Source of the DNA: DTYU01 sp040757355
GTDB taxonomy: Bacteria > Bacillota > Desulfotomaculia > Desulfotomaculales > Ammonificaceae
Direction: 5' to 3'
Assembly: GCA_040757355.1 (NCBI GenBank)
Contig: JBFLWY010000010.1
Span: forward strand, 9,268 to 73,267
Length of the DNA: 64,000 bases
Shown here: piece after piece, positions 40,471-48,059 of the stretch
Numbering within the stretch: the first letter of the stretch is position 1
Layout of the letters: each line of letters begins with the position of its first letter
The notes under the pieces: generated by a model
What the model saw: only the letters and a program-made list of their open reading frames with translations
Told to the model about the DNA's origin: nothing
The model's database searches: none
Translations under genes and position numbers: made by a program

Positions 40471-41202
40471 CTAATGAACCACCCCTTTCCACCAGCCGGG
40501 CCGCTGTTCCCACCTGCCGCTTTCAGGGTTGTAGCAGTAGTCCATCGGGTCCTCCCCCGGCGGCAGGATGTAAGCCCGGCAGTTCCGGCGGATGGTCTCC
40601 TGGTGCTCCCTGCCGCGCAGGTGGAGGATTATCGCCTTCTCCCGCGCTACTGCCTGGTTGAAAAGCTCCAGGATGTCCGACGGCAGTTCCTCCGGCGGCG
40701 CCGGCGGGATCACCCGCAGCCGCTCTCCGTCAAGCTCCAGCTTGAACCCGGCGGCCTCCAGCCGGGTAATTAGGTCGGACAGAGGCGGCCAGCGGTCAAG
40801 GAAAGCGCTCCGCTTCCGCTCCGGCTCCGGCGGAACATTTTCGCTGTCTCCCATAAGGCTTGTTCCATTTGTTCCATTTGTTCCGACTTCCCGCTTAAAG
40901 ACATCCTTCTCCTGGCGCTTCTCTTCGTCGGTGCAGGGTTCTGTCCATGAGCAAAGCTCCATCAACCCGGCGTCCTGCTGCTCTTCGAGGTAGCGCCGCA
41001 GTTTCTCCTTGCGGGCCTTCAGCCAGCGAAGCGTTACCCGCACCGGGCCGGGTGCATCGTCCCAGGACGGCCAAGGCCTACTCACTTTCAGCCTGCTATC
41101 TTGCAAATAAACCCGGACGCCATAGCGGGAAAGCAGTTCCAGCAGCCCGGTGATAGTCTCAGTCTTTCCGTCGGCCTTAGAAGGGGATATCGTCGAATTC
41201 AT
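40471..41202 (-). CDS. TubC-N-like two-repeat protein of the replication module
   Basis: 243 residues containing two similar segments of about 50 residues (TGLLELLSRYGVRVYLQDSRLKVS, and LITRLEAAGFKLELDGERLRVIPP) that resemble the TubC N-terminal-type small fold found in phage primase/helicase partners. Between them is a GTNGTNGTSLMGDSE stretch that also ends the upstream helicase. It overlaps the helicase gene by 26 bases. A replication accessory role is likely by context. Confidence 0.6.
   Translation of the reverse strand: MNSTISPSKADGKTETITGLLELLSRYGVRVYLQDSRLKVSRPWPSWDDAPGPVRVTLRWLKARKEKLRRYLEEQQDAGLMELCSWTEPCTDEEKRQEKDVFKREVGTNGTNGTSLMGDSENVPPEPERKRSAFLDRWPPLSDLITRLEAAGFKLELDGERLRVIPPAPPEELPSDILELFNQAVAREKAIILHLRGREHQETIRRNCRAYILPPGEDPMDYCYNPESGRWEQRPGWWKGVVH
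40841..40884. repeat. Direct repeat block and TTCCATTTG iterons, copy A
   Basis: A 36-base block (TCGCTGTCTCCCATAAGGCT, then TGTTCCATTTGTTCCA) is exactly repeated at 41229-41264. The 9-base unit TTCCATTTG is tandem here. It lies inside coding sequence, where it reads as Gly-Thr-Asn triplets. Confidence 0.6.
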
Positions 41203-42661
41203 TTTTTATCACCCTTTCTGGGACAATCTCGCTGTCTCCCATAAGGCTTGTTCCATTTGTTCCACTTGTTCCATCATCATCAGGAGGGATATACCGGCGG
41301 CGCAGGGTCTCAAACTTCGCCTCATCGTAAACGACACAGCGTCGGCGCTCGCCGAAGTTCCGGGTGTTCCTCGTTTTCAGGCCAAGCCCCTTCAAAATCT
41401 GGCCGACTGCTTGCGGTGTCAACCCTACCCTTTCAGCAACTTCCCCCGCGCTTACCGGTAATAGTTTTTGTTCACCCGGAACGAGTGGAACGTTTGGAAC
41501 AAATGGAACGGTACTCAGCGCTTCAAATAATATTTCTACCACCTGGCCTGTCCGAGTTGCCGCCCGCTGCTCAACAAGCTCCCGCTGGTGGCCTCGGATG
41601 AATTCGCAATAGTCTTTCAAAACCGCTGGTTCATTAACAAACAGCGAAGCGAACGCCTCCGACACCTGCCGCAGACGTGGTTCTATGCCCTCCAGCCTCA
41701 GGCCCGCCGCCGCTTCAGGGTCAACCGCGGAATAATTCCTGAAGCGGAAGAGGAGGAGCTTGTTCCTTAATTTCTGCTGCTCCTCGTGGAATTTGCACCC
41801 GAGCACCGGGGGGATGTCCTCCCGGGTGGTCTCTTGCATTACCTCGGTCAGGCAGCGCGCTTCCAGCGCAGCGTCTTTAAATCGCCGCCTGGTAGCGAAC
41901 ACCTTCGGACCATAAACCGGCAGAATTTGCACCTTGTCGGGGTTATCTTTAGTGGCCCGGATCACCGGCCTGCCGCGTTCAAAGCCGCAGTTCAAGATCG
42001 TAATGACCTCGTTGTACTCATCGCTATTTTTCATGTCGGCTTCGTCCAAAACCAAGGTCCCGCCCCACTTGCGCAGCATCCGGTAAATAGGCGCCGGGGT
42101 CACGCATCCGCTGGCGCTTATGGGCTTGTAGCATAACCCCCCGATAACATCAAGAAAACGGCTCTTGCCACAGCCAGAATCGCCGAGAGCGCGAAGATAA
42201 GGGATCGTATGAAAGCGGTCGTACAGCCAGGAAAGGAGAATGTAATAGGCCGCGAATTTGCGGTAATTGTCGGAAATATCTAAATACCGGTAAATGCAGT
42301 CTTCGATTTCGGCCAACAAGCTCAAGATGTCGCCGTATTCCAGAACTCCAGAAGGAAGTTTTACCGCGCCCAGTTCCACGTCCTCGCCGCCCAGGGGTTC
42401 GATAATTTCCCCGCCAAACTCCAGGTGGGTAACTCGTCTTATTTCTTCCGTTTTTGTGTTGTAACCCAGGAATTGGTGGAAGGATCGCTCTTCGAAAACC
42501 TGCTCATACAGACAGTCACCAACTACCAGGAAACTTACCTGCCGCTTCGGGCGTTGCTTCTCTTTGCCGACTTTCTTGCTGCCCCGCTTCGGCTCCCGGG
42601 CCTCCGCCTCCCGTTCCACGTCCTCAATTGCCTCCCGGACGATCTCTTTCAGGCTATCCAC
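41177..42661 (-). CDS. AAA+ replicative helicase-like ATPase with C-terminal winged helix
   Basis: About 494 residues. The ATPase has GDSGCGKSRFLD (Walker A, about 165), TLVLDEAD (Walker B, about 205) and an arginine-containing sensor region (KVFATRRRFKD). The C-terminal part holds an HTH (AGEVAERVGLTPQAVGQILKGLGLK). I chose GTG 42661, which overlaps the primase stop by 13 bases behind TTGGAGAAGG; the longer frame to 42730 overlaps more. It probably unwinds the element's origin in partnership with the CHC2 protein. Confidence 0.8.
   Translation of the reverse strand: MDSLKEIVREAIEDVEREAEAREPKRGSKKVGKEKQRPKRQVSFLVVGDCLYEQVFEERSFHQFLGYNTKTEEIRRVTHLEFGGEIIEPLGGEDVELGAVKLPSGVLEYGDILSLLAEIEDCIYRYLDISDNYRKFAAYYILLSWLYDRFHTIPYLRALGDSGCGKSRFLDVIGGLCYKPISASGCVTPAPIYRMLRKWGGTLVLDEADMKNSDEYNEVITILNCGFERGRPVIRATKDNPDKVQILPVYGPKVFATRRRFKDAALEARCLTEVMQETTREDIPPVLGCKFHEEQQKLRNKLLLFRFRNYSAVDPEAAAGLRLEGIEPRLRQVSEAFASLFVNEPAVLKDYCEFIRGHQRELVEQRAATRTGQVVEILFEALSTVPFVPNVPLVPGEQKLLPVSAGEVAERVGLTPQAVGQILKGLGLKTRNTRNFGERRRCVVYDEAKFETLRRRYIPPDDDGTSGTNGTSLMGDSEIVPERVIKNEFDDIPF
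41229..41273. repeat. Direct repeat block and TTCCATTTG iterons, copy B
   Basis: The second copy of the 36-base block, followed by TTCCACTTG TTCC. It lies near the 3' end of the helicase gene, 388 bases from copy A. Confidence 0.6.
41478..41510. repeat. Inverted iteron cluster GGAAC-N4
   Basis: Four 9-base units GGAACGAGT, GGAACGTTT, GGAACAAAT and GGAACGGTA, in the opposite orientation to the clusters at 40863 and 41250. Inside the helicase gene it encodes a Val-Pro-x repeat. Confidence 0.5.
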
Positions 42662-43266
42662 AGCCGAGCCTTCTCCAACGCTGTCAGCCGCTCTTTGGCG
42701 TCCGGCGAGTAAAGTTTGTCCGCCATCCACTCAAGTCGTGGTATCAACTTTATCAAATCGGCCAACTGCTCCACCGTCTCAGCGTCCCGCTGAGCAAGCG
42801 TCCGTGCCAGGGTCGCGGTCGCCGTCCGCAACAAAAGGCAAACCGCCTGATGGGTCCGGTTGATCTCCACCTCCAGCCGTTCAACAATCGCCCTTTCAAG
42901 CTTCGCCCGCCGCCGGGCCTCTGCCAACTTCTCCGGGGCTTCGCGGCTTAGGGTGCCGCCGTCCGCTGGCAGAAGGCCGAAGTCAGCCGCAATCTGCCGG
43001 GCCGCTTCTAAAGGTGAGAGCCGAAGTAACTGCACGACAAACTTTACCGCGTCCCCGCCGGCGCCGCAACCGAAGCAGTAGAAGAGATTTTTGTCGGGGG
43101 AGATGGTGAAGGAAGGTGTCTGCTCCTGATGGAACGGGCAGAGGCCAACGTATTCCCGCTTCTGCCGCCTGAGCTCCAGGCCGGGGCAGTAGCGGCGGAT
43201 CACGTCCAGAAGGGGAATCCCGCGGACACTCTGAAAAACGCTTTCTCCGTATGCTACAATAGGCAT
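42649..43266 (-). CDS. CHC2 zinc-finger primase-type protein lacking TOPRIM
   Basis: 205 residues. Residues 25-75 form the DnaG zinc-binding domain (YVGLCPFHQEQTPSFTISPDKN, then FYCFGCGAGGDAVKFV). Instead of the TOPRIM/RNA-polymerase domain there is a helical region of 110 residues. It could recognise primer sites and recruit the downstream helicase or the host primase. It overlaps the helicase gene. An ATG start at 43266 follows a weak site. Confidence 0.85.
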   Translation of the reverse strand: MPIVAYGESVFQSVRGIPLLDVIRRYCPGLELRRQKREYVGLCPFHQEQTPSFTISPDKNLFYCFGCGAGGDAVKFVVQLLRLSPLEAARQIAADFGLLPADGGTLSREAPEKLAEARRRAKLERAIVERLEVEINRTHQAVCLLLRTATATLARTLAQRDAETVEQLADLIKLIPRLEWMADKLYSPDAKERLTALEKARLWIA

Positions 43267-43312
43267 AAAGCCAACCCCTTGCTTCTGCCCGGCCAGCTAC
43301 CGGGCATTCTGC

Positions 43313-43531
43313 TTATTTAGCGTTTTCCCCGCGCAGCCAAGCTTCGAGTGAATCCCGCATAATCAGCCAACGCCTCGGCCCGATCCGCCGGGCTTGGATC
43401 TCCCCGTGTTGTACGAGTGACAATAAAGTACTCCGCCCCAGGCCCGAAAAGGCTTGTGCTTCAGCCGTTGTCAGGGTGATCTTTTCAACTTGCCGCACAG
43501 TTTCGCTTAGCCCGCTGCCCGCTGCTCTCAT
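43313..43531 (-). CDS. xis: Excisionase-like HTH protein
   Basis: 72 residues with a MerR-type helix-turn-helix (LTTAEAQAFSGLGRSTLLSLVQHGEIQARRIGPRRWLIMRDSLEAWL), as in excisionases and HTH_17 proteins. ATG 43531 is supported by AAGGAGG eight bases upstream. It is the first gene of the leftward operon and diverges from the 43623 gene. It may assist excision or start early transcription. Confidence 0.75.
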   Translation of the reverse strand: MRAAGSGLSETVRQVEKITLTTAEAQAFSGLGRSTLLSLVQHGEIQARRIGPRRWLIMRDSLEAWLRGENAK

Positions 43532-43567
43532 TTCCTGATGCCTCCTTACTTTTTTTTGGAAAGTCTG

Positions 43568-43579
43568 ATAAGCTCTTAT
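43568..43579. promoter_or_regulatory. Palindrome ATAAG-CT-CTTAT between divergent genes
   Basis: A perfect 5-bp inverted repeat with a further half-site (ACTTATAG) downstream, in the 91-base region between the xis-like gene and the 43623 gene. It is a possible operator for both. Confidence 0.35.
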
Positions 43580-43622
43580 TAACTTATAGTCCCAAAAAAC
43601 ACGCACGCCGGAGAAAAAGCCG

Positions 43623-44789
43623 ATGTTTTTTGACGATGCTCTACAGAGCCTTTCGGCCCATCTTCGCTCGCTGCCACATCAAGGGCGGGTTGCCTCCTCG
43701 CTGCCATACAAGGCGCAGCCGGACAGCGCGTGGAGCAAAACTATTGCGCAAGGGCAAACCGGCTCTTATTTCTGGCGGGTAGAAGAAATAACTGATTACT
43801 TCAAAGGAAAGCCATTCCGTGTTTATTGGCTCCTCGGTTTCTATACCAGGGCGGACCGCCTGCCGCCGTGGCTTTTGGTCCGGATCACTTACGCAACTTG
43901 GGTAGATGCTCTGCTTCAGCATCCAGGTTTTAGCTACTGGAAAGTAGGGAAAAATGGTGCGTGGGAAGTCCGCGATGAAGAAAAACTCATAATCCCGGGC
44001 AGCCGAAAGTTTTTGCACTCGCTCCACTGGGAAAACATCGAGCCGTTCGGCTATGCTCCAACCATCCTTCTTTGTAGGAGTACCGTAAAAGAAGAAATTG
44101 CGGCTCAATTGTGCCTTCACGCGCTTCGCAGCAACTTTCCGCTTTCTGAATCGGAAACCGCCCAGGTTTTTGATTATCTCCGCCGTTTTGTGGAGTTAAG
44201 GGTCCGTAACCAAGATGTTGCCCTTGATCTTGTTAATAAAATGGTCTACGGCTCCGCGTTCGACAAACGCCCGCTTACCGCTCGCAGTTTCAGTTCTTAT
44301 TTAAGAGGCGTTGTGGCGGCTTTACGGCGAAAAAGGGTAAAAGAGGCCGGGACCGTTACCCGTCTCGCTTTAGAAGAGGGGCAAAGAGACGTAAAAAGGC
44401 GGAATGCTCGCCGGCGACAGGCGGAGGTGCGGAAGTTCTACCGGGTTGACGATGTGGCGGTAATGCTCGATGTTGATCGTAAGTGGCTCTACCGCCGTAT
44501 AAAAGAAGGAAAAATCACCGCCCACGTGAAGCTGGTAAAGAACAGTGTCTCGGGATCTACGGGGGCAATCGGCGAAGTCACACGGAAGGAATACTTCCTT
44601 GATACTACAGCAGTAGAACAAGCCCGACGAACGGCCGATGCTCAAAAAGCCGACCGCGCCCTGGTTAAGTTTGTAGCTACGCACCGAGGACTTTCTGAGA
44701 ACGCCGCCCGGATGTGGGTGCGCCGGCGGCAGAAGAAGGGAATCTCCTTAGAAGATATTCTCCAGGAGTTAGGTGTTTCGCCCTTATAA
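43623..44789 (+). CDS. Unknown right-end protein with HTH domain
   Basis: 388 residues, no recognised family. The N-terminal 200 residues are mixed and aromatic (YFWRVEEITDYFKGKPFRVY, WENIEPFGYAPTILLC). The central part is basic and coiled (VKRRNARRRQAEVRK), followed by a MerR-like HTH (FYRVDDVAVMLDVDRKWLYRRIKEGKI) and a C-terminal helical segment with another HTH-like motif (GLSENAARMWVRRRQKKGISLEDILQELG). It is the only rightward gene at this end and the last before attR. A DNA-binding control or packaging function is plausible. ATG 43623 follows CCGGAG. Confidence 0.7.
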   Translation: MFFDDALQSLSAHLRSLPHQGRVASSLPYKAQPDSAWSKTIAQGQTGSYFWRVEEITDYFKGKPFRVYWLLGFYTRADRLPPWLLVRITYATWVDALLQHPGFSYWKVGKNGAWEVRDEEKLIIPGSRKFLHSLHWENIEPFGYAPTILLCRSTVKEEIAAQLCLHALRSNFPLSESETAQVFDYLRRFVELRVRNQDVALDLVNKMVYGSAFDKRPLTARSFSSYLRGVVAALRRKRVKEAGTVTRLALEEGQRDVKRRNARRRQAEVRKFYRVDDVAVMLDVDRKWLYRRIKEGKITAHVKLVKNSVSGSTGAIGEVTRKEYFLDTTAVEQARRTADAQKADRALVKFVATHRGLSENAARMWVRRRQKKGISLEDILQELGVSPL

Positions 44790-44882
44790 CCTTTTTTTCG
44801 TTAATTTCGTTTTTTTCGTAATATATATATTCTTTGAATCGTCTCAAAACCACGGTGGGATGTACCTTCTCAGCTCCCTCAG

Positions 44883-44903
44883 TTTGAGAAAATTTTGAGA
44901 AAA
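44883..44903. mobile_element. Right attachment site of the integrated element
   Basis: An exact copy of the 21-bp left site. Together they delimit 13.46 kb. The bases beyond (CGACTTCG) belong to the chromosome. Confidence 0.85.
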
Positions 44904-44927
44904 CGACTTCGATTTATCACAGTTTTT

Positions 44928-45010
44928 GAGGGTTTACCAGAAACAGGGAAATCCCGGAAAGCCGCTTCGCTCTAATGTTTATGGCCTCTGGTAAACTCTT
45001 ATAAACCCTC
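44928..45010. repeat. Nested inverted repeat just outside attR
   Basis: GAGGGTTTACCAG at 44928-44940 is matched by CTGGTAAAC (44988-44996) and TAAACCCTC (45002-45010). It lies in a 540-base gene-free stretch between the element and the decayed genes. Confidence 0.45.
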
Positions 45011-45025
45011 CCGCAAGCATTTGCG

Positions 45026-45061
45026 GTTTACTTTTTTAGTCCCACCTGGCGGGAAGTAAAC
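45026..45061. repeat. GTTTACTT...CCCACCTGG...AAGTAAAC hairpin
   Basis: An 8-bp terminal inverted repeat enclosing CCCACCTGGCGGG. A related motif occurs at 23227. The rest of 45062-45435 shows no gene, only an AT-rich patch at 45140-45200 and a GAGGAGG/CCTCCTC hairpin near 45231-45256. Confidence 0.4.
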
Positions 45062-45439
45062 AAAACCGACGATCAGTCTTTAGCAGGTGCGGAGGGCGTG
45101 CGTGAGTAATCTAAAATTGCGGAAAGTTATTTTAAATCGTATATTGACGAACAGTGTCGTTGATATTATAATATGGGCATAACGTGAAATAGTTAGTGGG
45201 TCCAGGGAGGCAGGCCTTGCTTTCTTGGTTTGGAGGAGGAATCAGAACCTCCTCTAATATTTTTACTTGCTTTACCGCCTCTTTAATGCGGTGACACTCC
45301 AGGCTGTTCCGCCTGCTCCCAGGGCGCGATATTCAGGTATCGATAATAAGTATTATGCTCGTCCGGTCCCGCTCCTGCGTTAGCAACGTCCAGTGCGCTG
45401 GCCAGCCACGGGTCGAGACAGCACAGGTCTTTCCTGTCC

Positions 45440-45745
45440 AGCTTTGTATCTCATCGCCGCTGAACCTTGCCTGGATGCGCTGCGGGGAAGCACCTTGCGC
45501 TCCCTGCCCCAACTGGATTTCAATCGCATCCAGTTGCTTGTATTTATCCGGCGTGTTCAAGTAGCCGCCCCGGTTATACTGGCCGGTGAGTTTGGTAGCG
45601 TTCTCCCGCTCGGCGGGCAGGAGGCTGCGCTTTCCCGGTATTGATGGCTGTGCCCATCGCGCTTGCGGCCTGTGCCGGGGCTATTTTTGCCGCTTTGCTG
45701 AGGGCTCCGCTGCACGATATGCCGGCGATGAAAACGGGGCGGCGA
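45440..45745 (-). pseudogene. Internal fragment of FMN-type glutamate synthase (GltB-like)
   Basis: Reading the minus strand, one frame gives PVFIAGISCSGALSKAAKIA and AMGTAINTG; after a frameshift near 45628 the next frame gives LLPAERENATKL, QYNRGGYLNTPDKYKQ and LDAIEIQLGQGAQGASPQR. These are consecutive motifs of archaeal-type glutamate synthase large-subunit FMN domains (IAGMS.GALS, the IEIK-GQGA signature). Both ends are missing and the upstream end joins the oxidoreductase out of frame. It is a dead remnant. Confidence 0.7.
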
Positions 45746-46265
45746 ACTTGTCTTTGATCATGTCGCCCGGGAAGTCAATTACGCGGTTCTGGATGAAATA
45801 GAAAACGTCCCCGATACGCTTGGTCCGCACCAGGTCCCTGATGATGTCTACCTCCTGGTTGTAACGGTAGTTTTCGGCGACCAGAATGGGTATGTTGTAC
45901 TTCTGCGCCAAAGTGCGGGCCTCCCGTGCCTGGTTCAGGCTAGGGGCGAGGGGTTTTTCGCAGATTATGCCTTTTCGCTTGCCGGCGAGACTTGCCGCGA
46001 CGGCCTCCGTGACTTCGAAGTTTTGCGGTATCGGGACGATGATGTCAATGACGTCAAGGTCGTCACGTTTGAGCATTTCCCGAAAATCTGTGTAGACGCT
46101 TCCCTGGTCGAGTTGCAGGCGGTTCGCCCAGTCGCGGGCTTTAAATTCGTCCACGTCGCACAAAGCTACAATCTCATATTTGTCTGCCAACTGCTGGTAT
46201 GCCGGGTAGTGGAGGCGCTCAAACGCCATCCCCGTCCCGATAATACCCATTTTAAGTTTGTGCAT
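45681..46265 (-). pseudogene. Truncated Gfo/Idh/MocA oxidoreductase
   Basis: The first 170 residues are an intact NAD(P)-binding domain (MGIIGTGMAFERLHYPAYQQL, VIDIIVPIPQNFEV, ICEKPLAPSL with the family EKP motif, then VAENYRYNQEVD). After KDKFAA at about 45746 the frame enters GltB-derived sequence out of frame and stops at 194 residues; the usual length is 330-380. The C-terminal substrate domain is lost, so it is probably non-functional. Its substrate cannot be known. Confidence 0.75.
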
Positions 46266-46563
46266 CCTGCCTACCTCCGGTTCTTGTTGATACGGTTAGT
46301 ATGTGCGGGGAAGATGAGGATATGCTGAAGTTAGCGCGGGTGGGAAGCGGCCTGCACGCTGAAAACGGCCGCAATCGCATTTCTCGCTTTTTCAGCTTCC
46401 GGCACCCTATCAACCTGGCGCGCCGTTGCCGAATAGTCAGAAACATATTAACGGTGGTATTGAATCGCTGGGCCAGGCTGAAAAAGCTGTCTCCAGGACG
46501 AATCGTATATAACGTACCGCCGGGACAAGGAGGAATTTGGCGTAAATCCGCTCGGTTTGGCAT
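46252..46563 (-). pseudogene. Decayed LysM-domain protein
   Basis: The first 40 residues are a LysM repeat (CPGGTLYTIRPGDSFFSLAQRFNTTVN). The remainder lacks the NP-x-(V/I)-x-P-x-L-x-(V/I)-GQ half and reads as unrelated basic sequence, which implies frameshifts. It probably once encoded a spore-coat or wall-binding protein. Confidence 0.5.
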
Positions 46564-46726
46564 TTTTCACCCTCCTTCTGGTAGGTTGTAACATTATACG
46601 TCCTGGAAAAGTTTTTCGTTCCCGGTAAAAGAATGGATTTGTCGGGAATTTGAAAATATACTAATCGTAGGGAGAACTTGAGTGATTCTTTTAACGGGCA
46701 AGAGCCTGAAAGGCAGGTGAAGCATT

Positions 46727-47128
46727 ATGATGGAGTTCGAGGCCGCTATCGGTCATGCACAGAAAGGTTTTCTAGTGTTCAACATTTCTCCGGATAAAAT
46801 AATCGTAAAACGCGTGCGGATAGAGATGCAGTGCGGGCCGTCCCCCCGTTGGCGTAAGTGCGTTGAAGAACTTCTAACGCGGGAGGTCACTACGTTTGAA
46901 GAAAAGGGTCGAATTTATGCGTTCATAGATAAAATGGGAACGTATCTTAAGGATTCCAGGAAACGATATCTTGACAAGCCCCCCGGGTTGGGAAAAACAT
47001 GCTGGTGCTTTGTCCTGTGGGCGATAAAGGAAGTGTATTACGCAAGCGGGGAAGATGCTTACCCGTCCTGGTGGGAAGATGCCTGCGATTCAATTCATGA
47101 TCTTGCCGGCCATGTTTTTGCTTACTGA
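46727..47128 (+). CDS. Hypothetical protein
   Basis: 133 residues, soluble, no recognised family. It has a GPSPRWRKCVEELL segment and an aromatic C-terminus (YPSWWEDACDSIHDLAGH). ATG 46727 follows AGGCAGGTG. It stands alone between the decayed genes and the NifU-like gene and is closed by a hairpin. The 163 bases before it hold no other feature I can support. Confidence 0.5.
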   Translation: MMEFEAAIGHAQKGFLVFNISPDKIIVKRVRIEMQCGPSPRWRKCVEELLTREVTTFEEKGRIYAFIDKMGTYLKDSRKRYLDKPPGLGKTCWCFVLWAIKEVYYASGEDAYPSWWEDACDSIHDLAGHVFAY

Positions 47129-47148
47129 CGGCAATCGTTTATTACGGA

Positions 47149-47180
47149 GATGGCGAGAGCGTCGGGGCGTTCTCGCCATC
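47149..47180. terminator. Hairpin between convergent genes
   Basis: GATGGCGAGA / TCTCGCCATC with a 12-base loop. It lies between the 46727 gene and the convergent NifU-like gene. There is no long T run. Confidence 0.5.
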
Positions 47181-47184
47181 AATG

Positions 47185-47403
47185 CTAAACAGCCACCACT
47201 TCTTTGACTTCGGGAACGGTCTGCTTCAGTGTGCGCTCGATCCCCTGCTTCAAGGTCATCGTCGCCATTGGGCAGCCGCCGCAGGCACCCTTCAACCGGA
47301 CCTTCACCACTCCGTCCTCCACCGCAACGAGTTCGACGTCCCCTCCGTCGCGTTGAAGGTAGGGCCGGATGCGGTCAAGGGCGGCCTCGATTTTCTCCTT
47401 CAT
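47185..47403 (-). CDS. NifU C-terminal-domain iron-sulfur protein
   Basis: 72 residues forming one NifU/Nfu domain with the cluster-binding motif CGGCPM (residues about 41-46) after GDVELVAVEDGVVKVRLKGA. Such small Nfu proteins accept or deliver 4Fe-4S clusters. Single gene; the 178 bases between it and rnhA appear empty apart from a GGCGCC/GGCGC stem near 47455. Confidence 0.92.
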   Translation of the reverse strand: MKEKIEAALDRIRPYLQRDGGDVELVAVEDGVVKVRLKGACGGCPMATMTLKQGIERTLKQTVPEVKEVVAV

Positions 47404-47581
47404 GTGCTGTAAACCCCCTTAAAAGTATTAGGTCTATGTATGTCCTTAGCCTTTGGCGCCGTCAGGCGCATTATGCGCGTAAATTCTGATACTTATTCCA
47501 CCCCGTTCCAATCTTTGTGAACCATTCCCGGAATTGAAGCCGGTACAACAGAGGCAAGTTCGCTGACAGGTGTCACCCCCT

Positions 47582-48046
47582 TTAAGAGTCTGCGGATTCT
47601 TCACTGTTTACCGGAGACTTTTTGCCCAGTAATTTGTTGAGGGCCTTGTTTGCCGCCTGGTCGGCCAGGCGGTTTTCCTCCCGGGGGACGTGGACAACCT
47701 TTATTATCAGTTCCGGATGGTCCTGTAGATACTTTCTGACCCTTGCCGCGATGGCTTTCAGCTCAGGGTCCCGGATCCTGAATTCCCCGTTGAACTGCTT
47801 GACGATAAGCTCCGAGTCGGACCGGACGACCGCTTCAAGCTTCCCCTGGCGCCGTGCAAAATAACCGAGCGCCTTTATCGCTCCCTCCAGGGCGGACCAT
47901 TCGGCCACGTTGTTTGTGGCTACGCCGAGGCTTTTGCTCTTGGTCAGAAGCACCTCGCCCGATGCGTCCTGCAAAACCATTGCCGCTGCCGCCGGACCGG
48001 GGTTACCGCGACTGGCGCCGTCGACGTTCACAAAATAGCGCGTCAC
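47582..48046 (-). CDS. rnhA: Ribonuclease HI family protein
   Basis: Cleaves the RNA strand of RNA-DNA hybrids. The catalytic acids are visible in NVDGASRGNPG, NNVAEWSALEGAI, VRSDSELIVKQ and RLADQAANKA. About 154 residues from GTG 48046, which has TGAGGTGG upstream; the frame is open to 48103 but that part overlaps the next gene and lacks similarity. It is of the short bacterial/archaeal RNase HI type without a hybrid-binding domain. Confidence 0.9.
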   Translation of the reverse strand: MTRYFVNVDGASRGNPGPAAAAMVLQDASGEVLLTKSKSLGVATNNVAEWSALEGAIKALGYFARRQGKLEAVVRSDSELIVKQFNGEFRIRDPELKAIAARVRKYLQDHPELIIKVVHVPREENRLADQAANKALNKLLGKKSPVNSEESADS

Positions 48047-48059
48047 TCCAAAGGCCACC

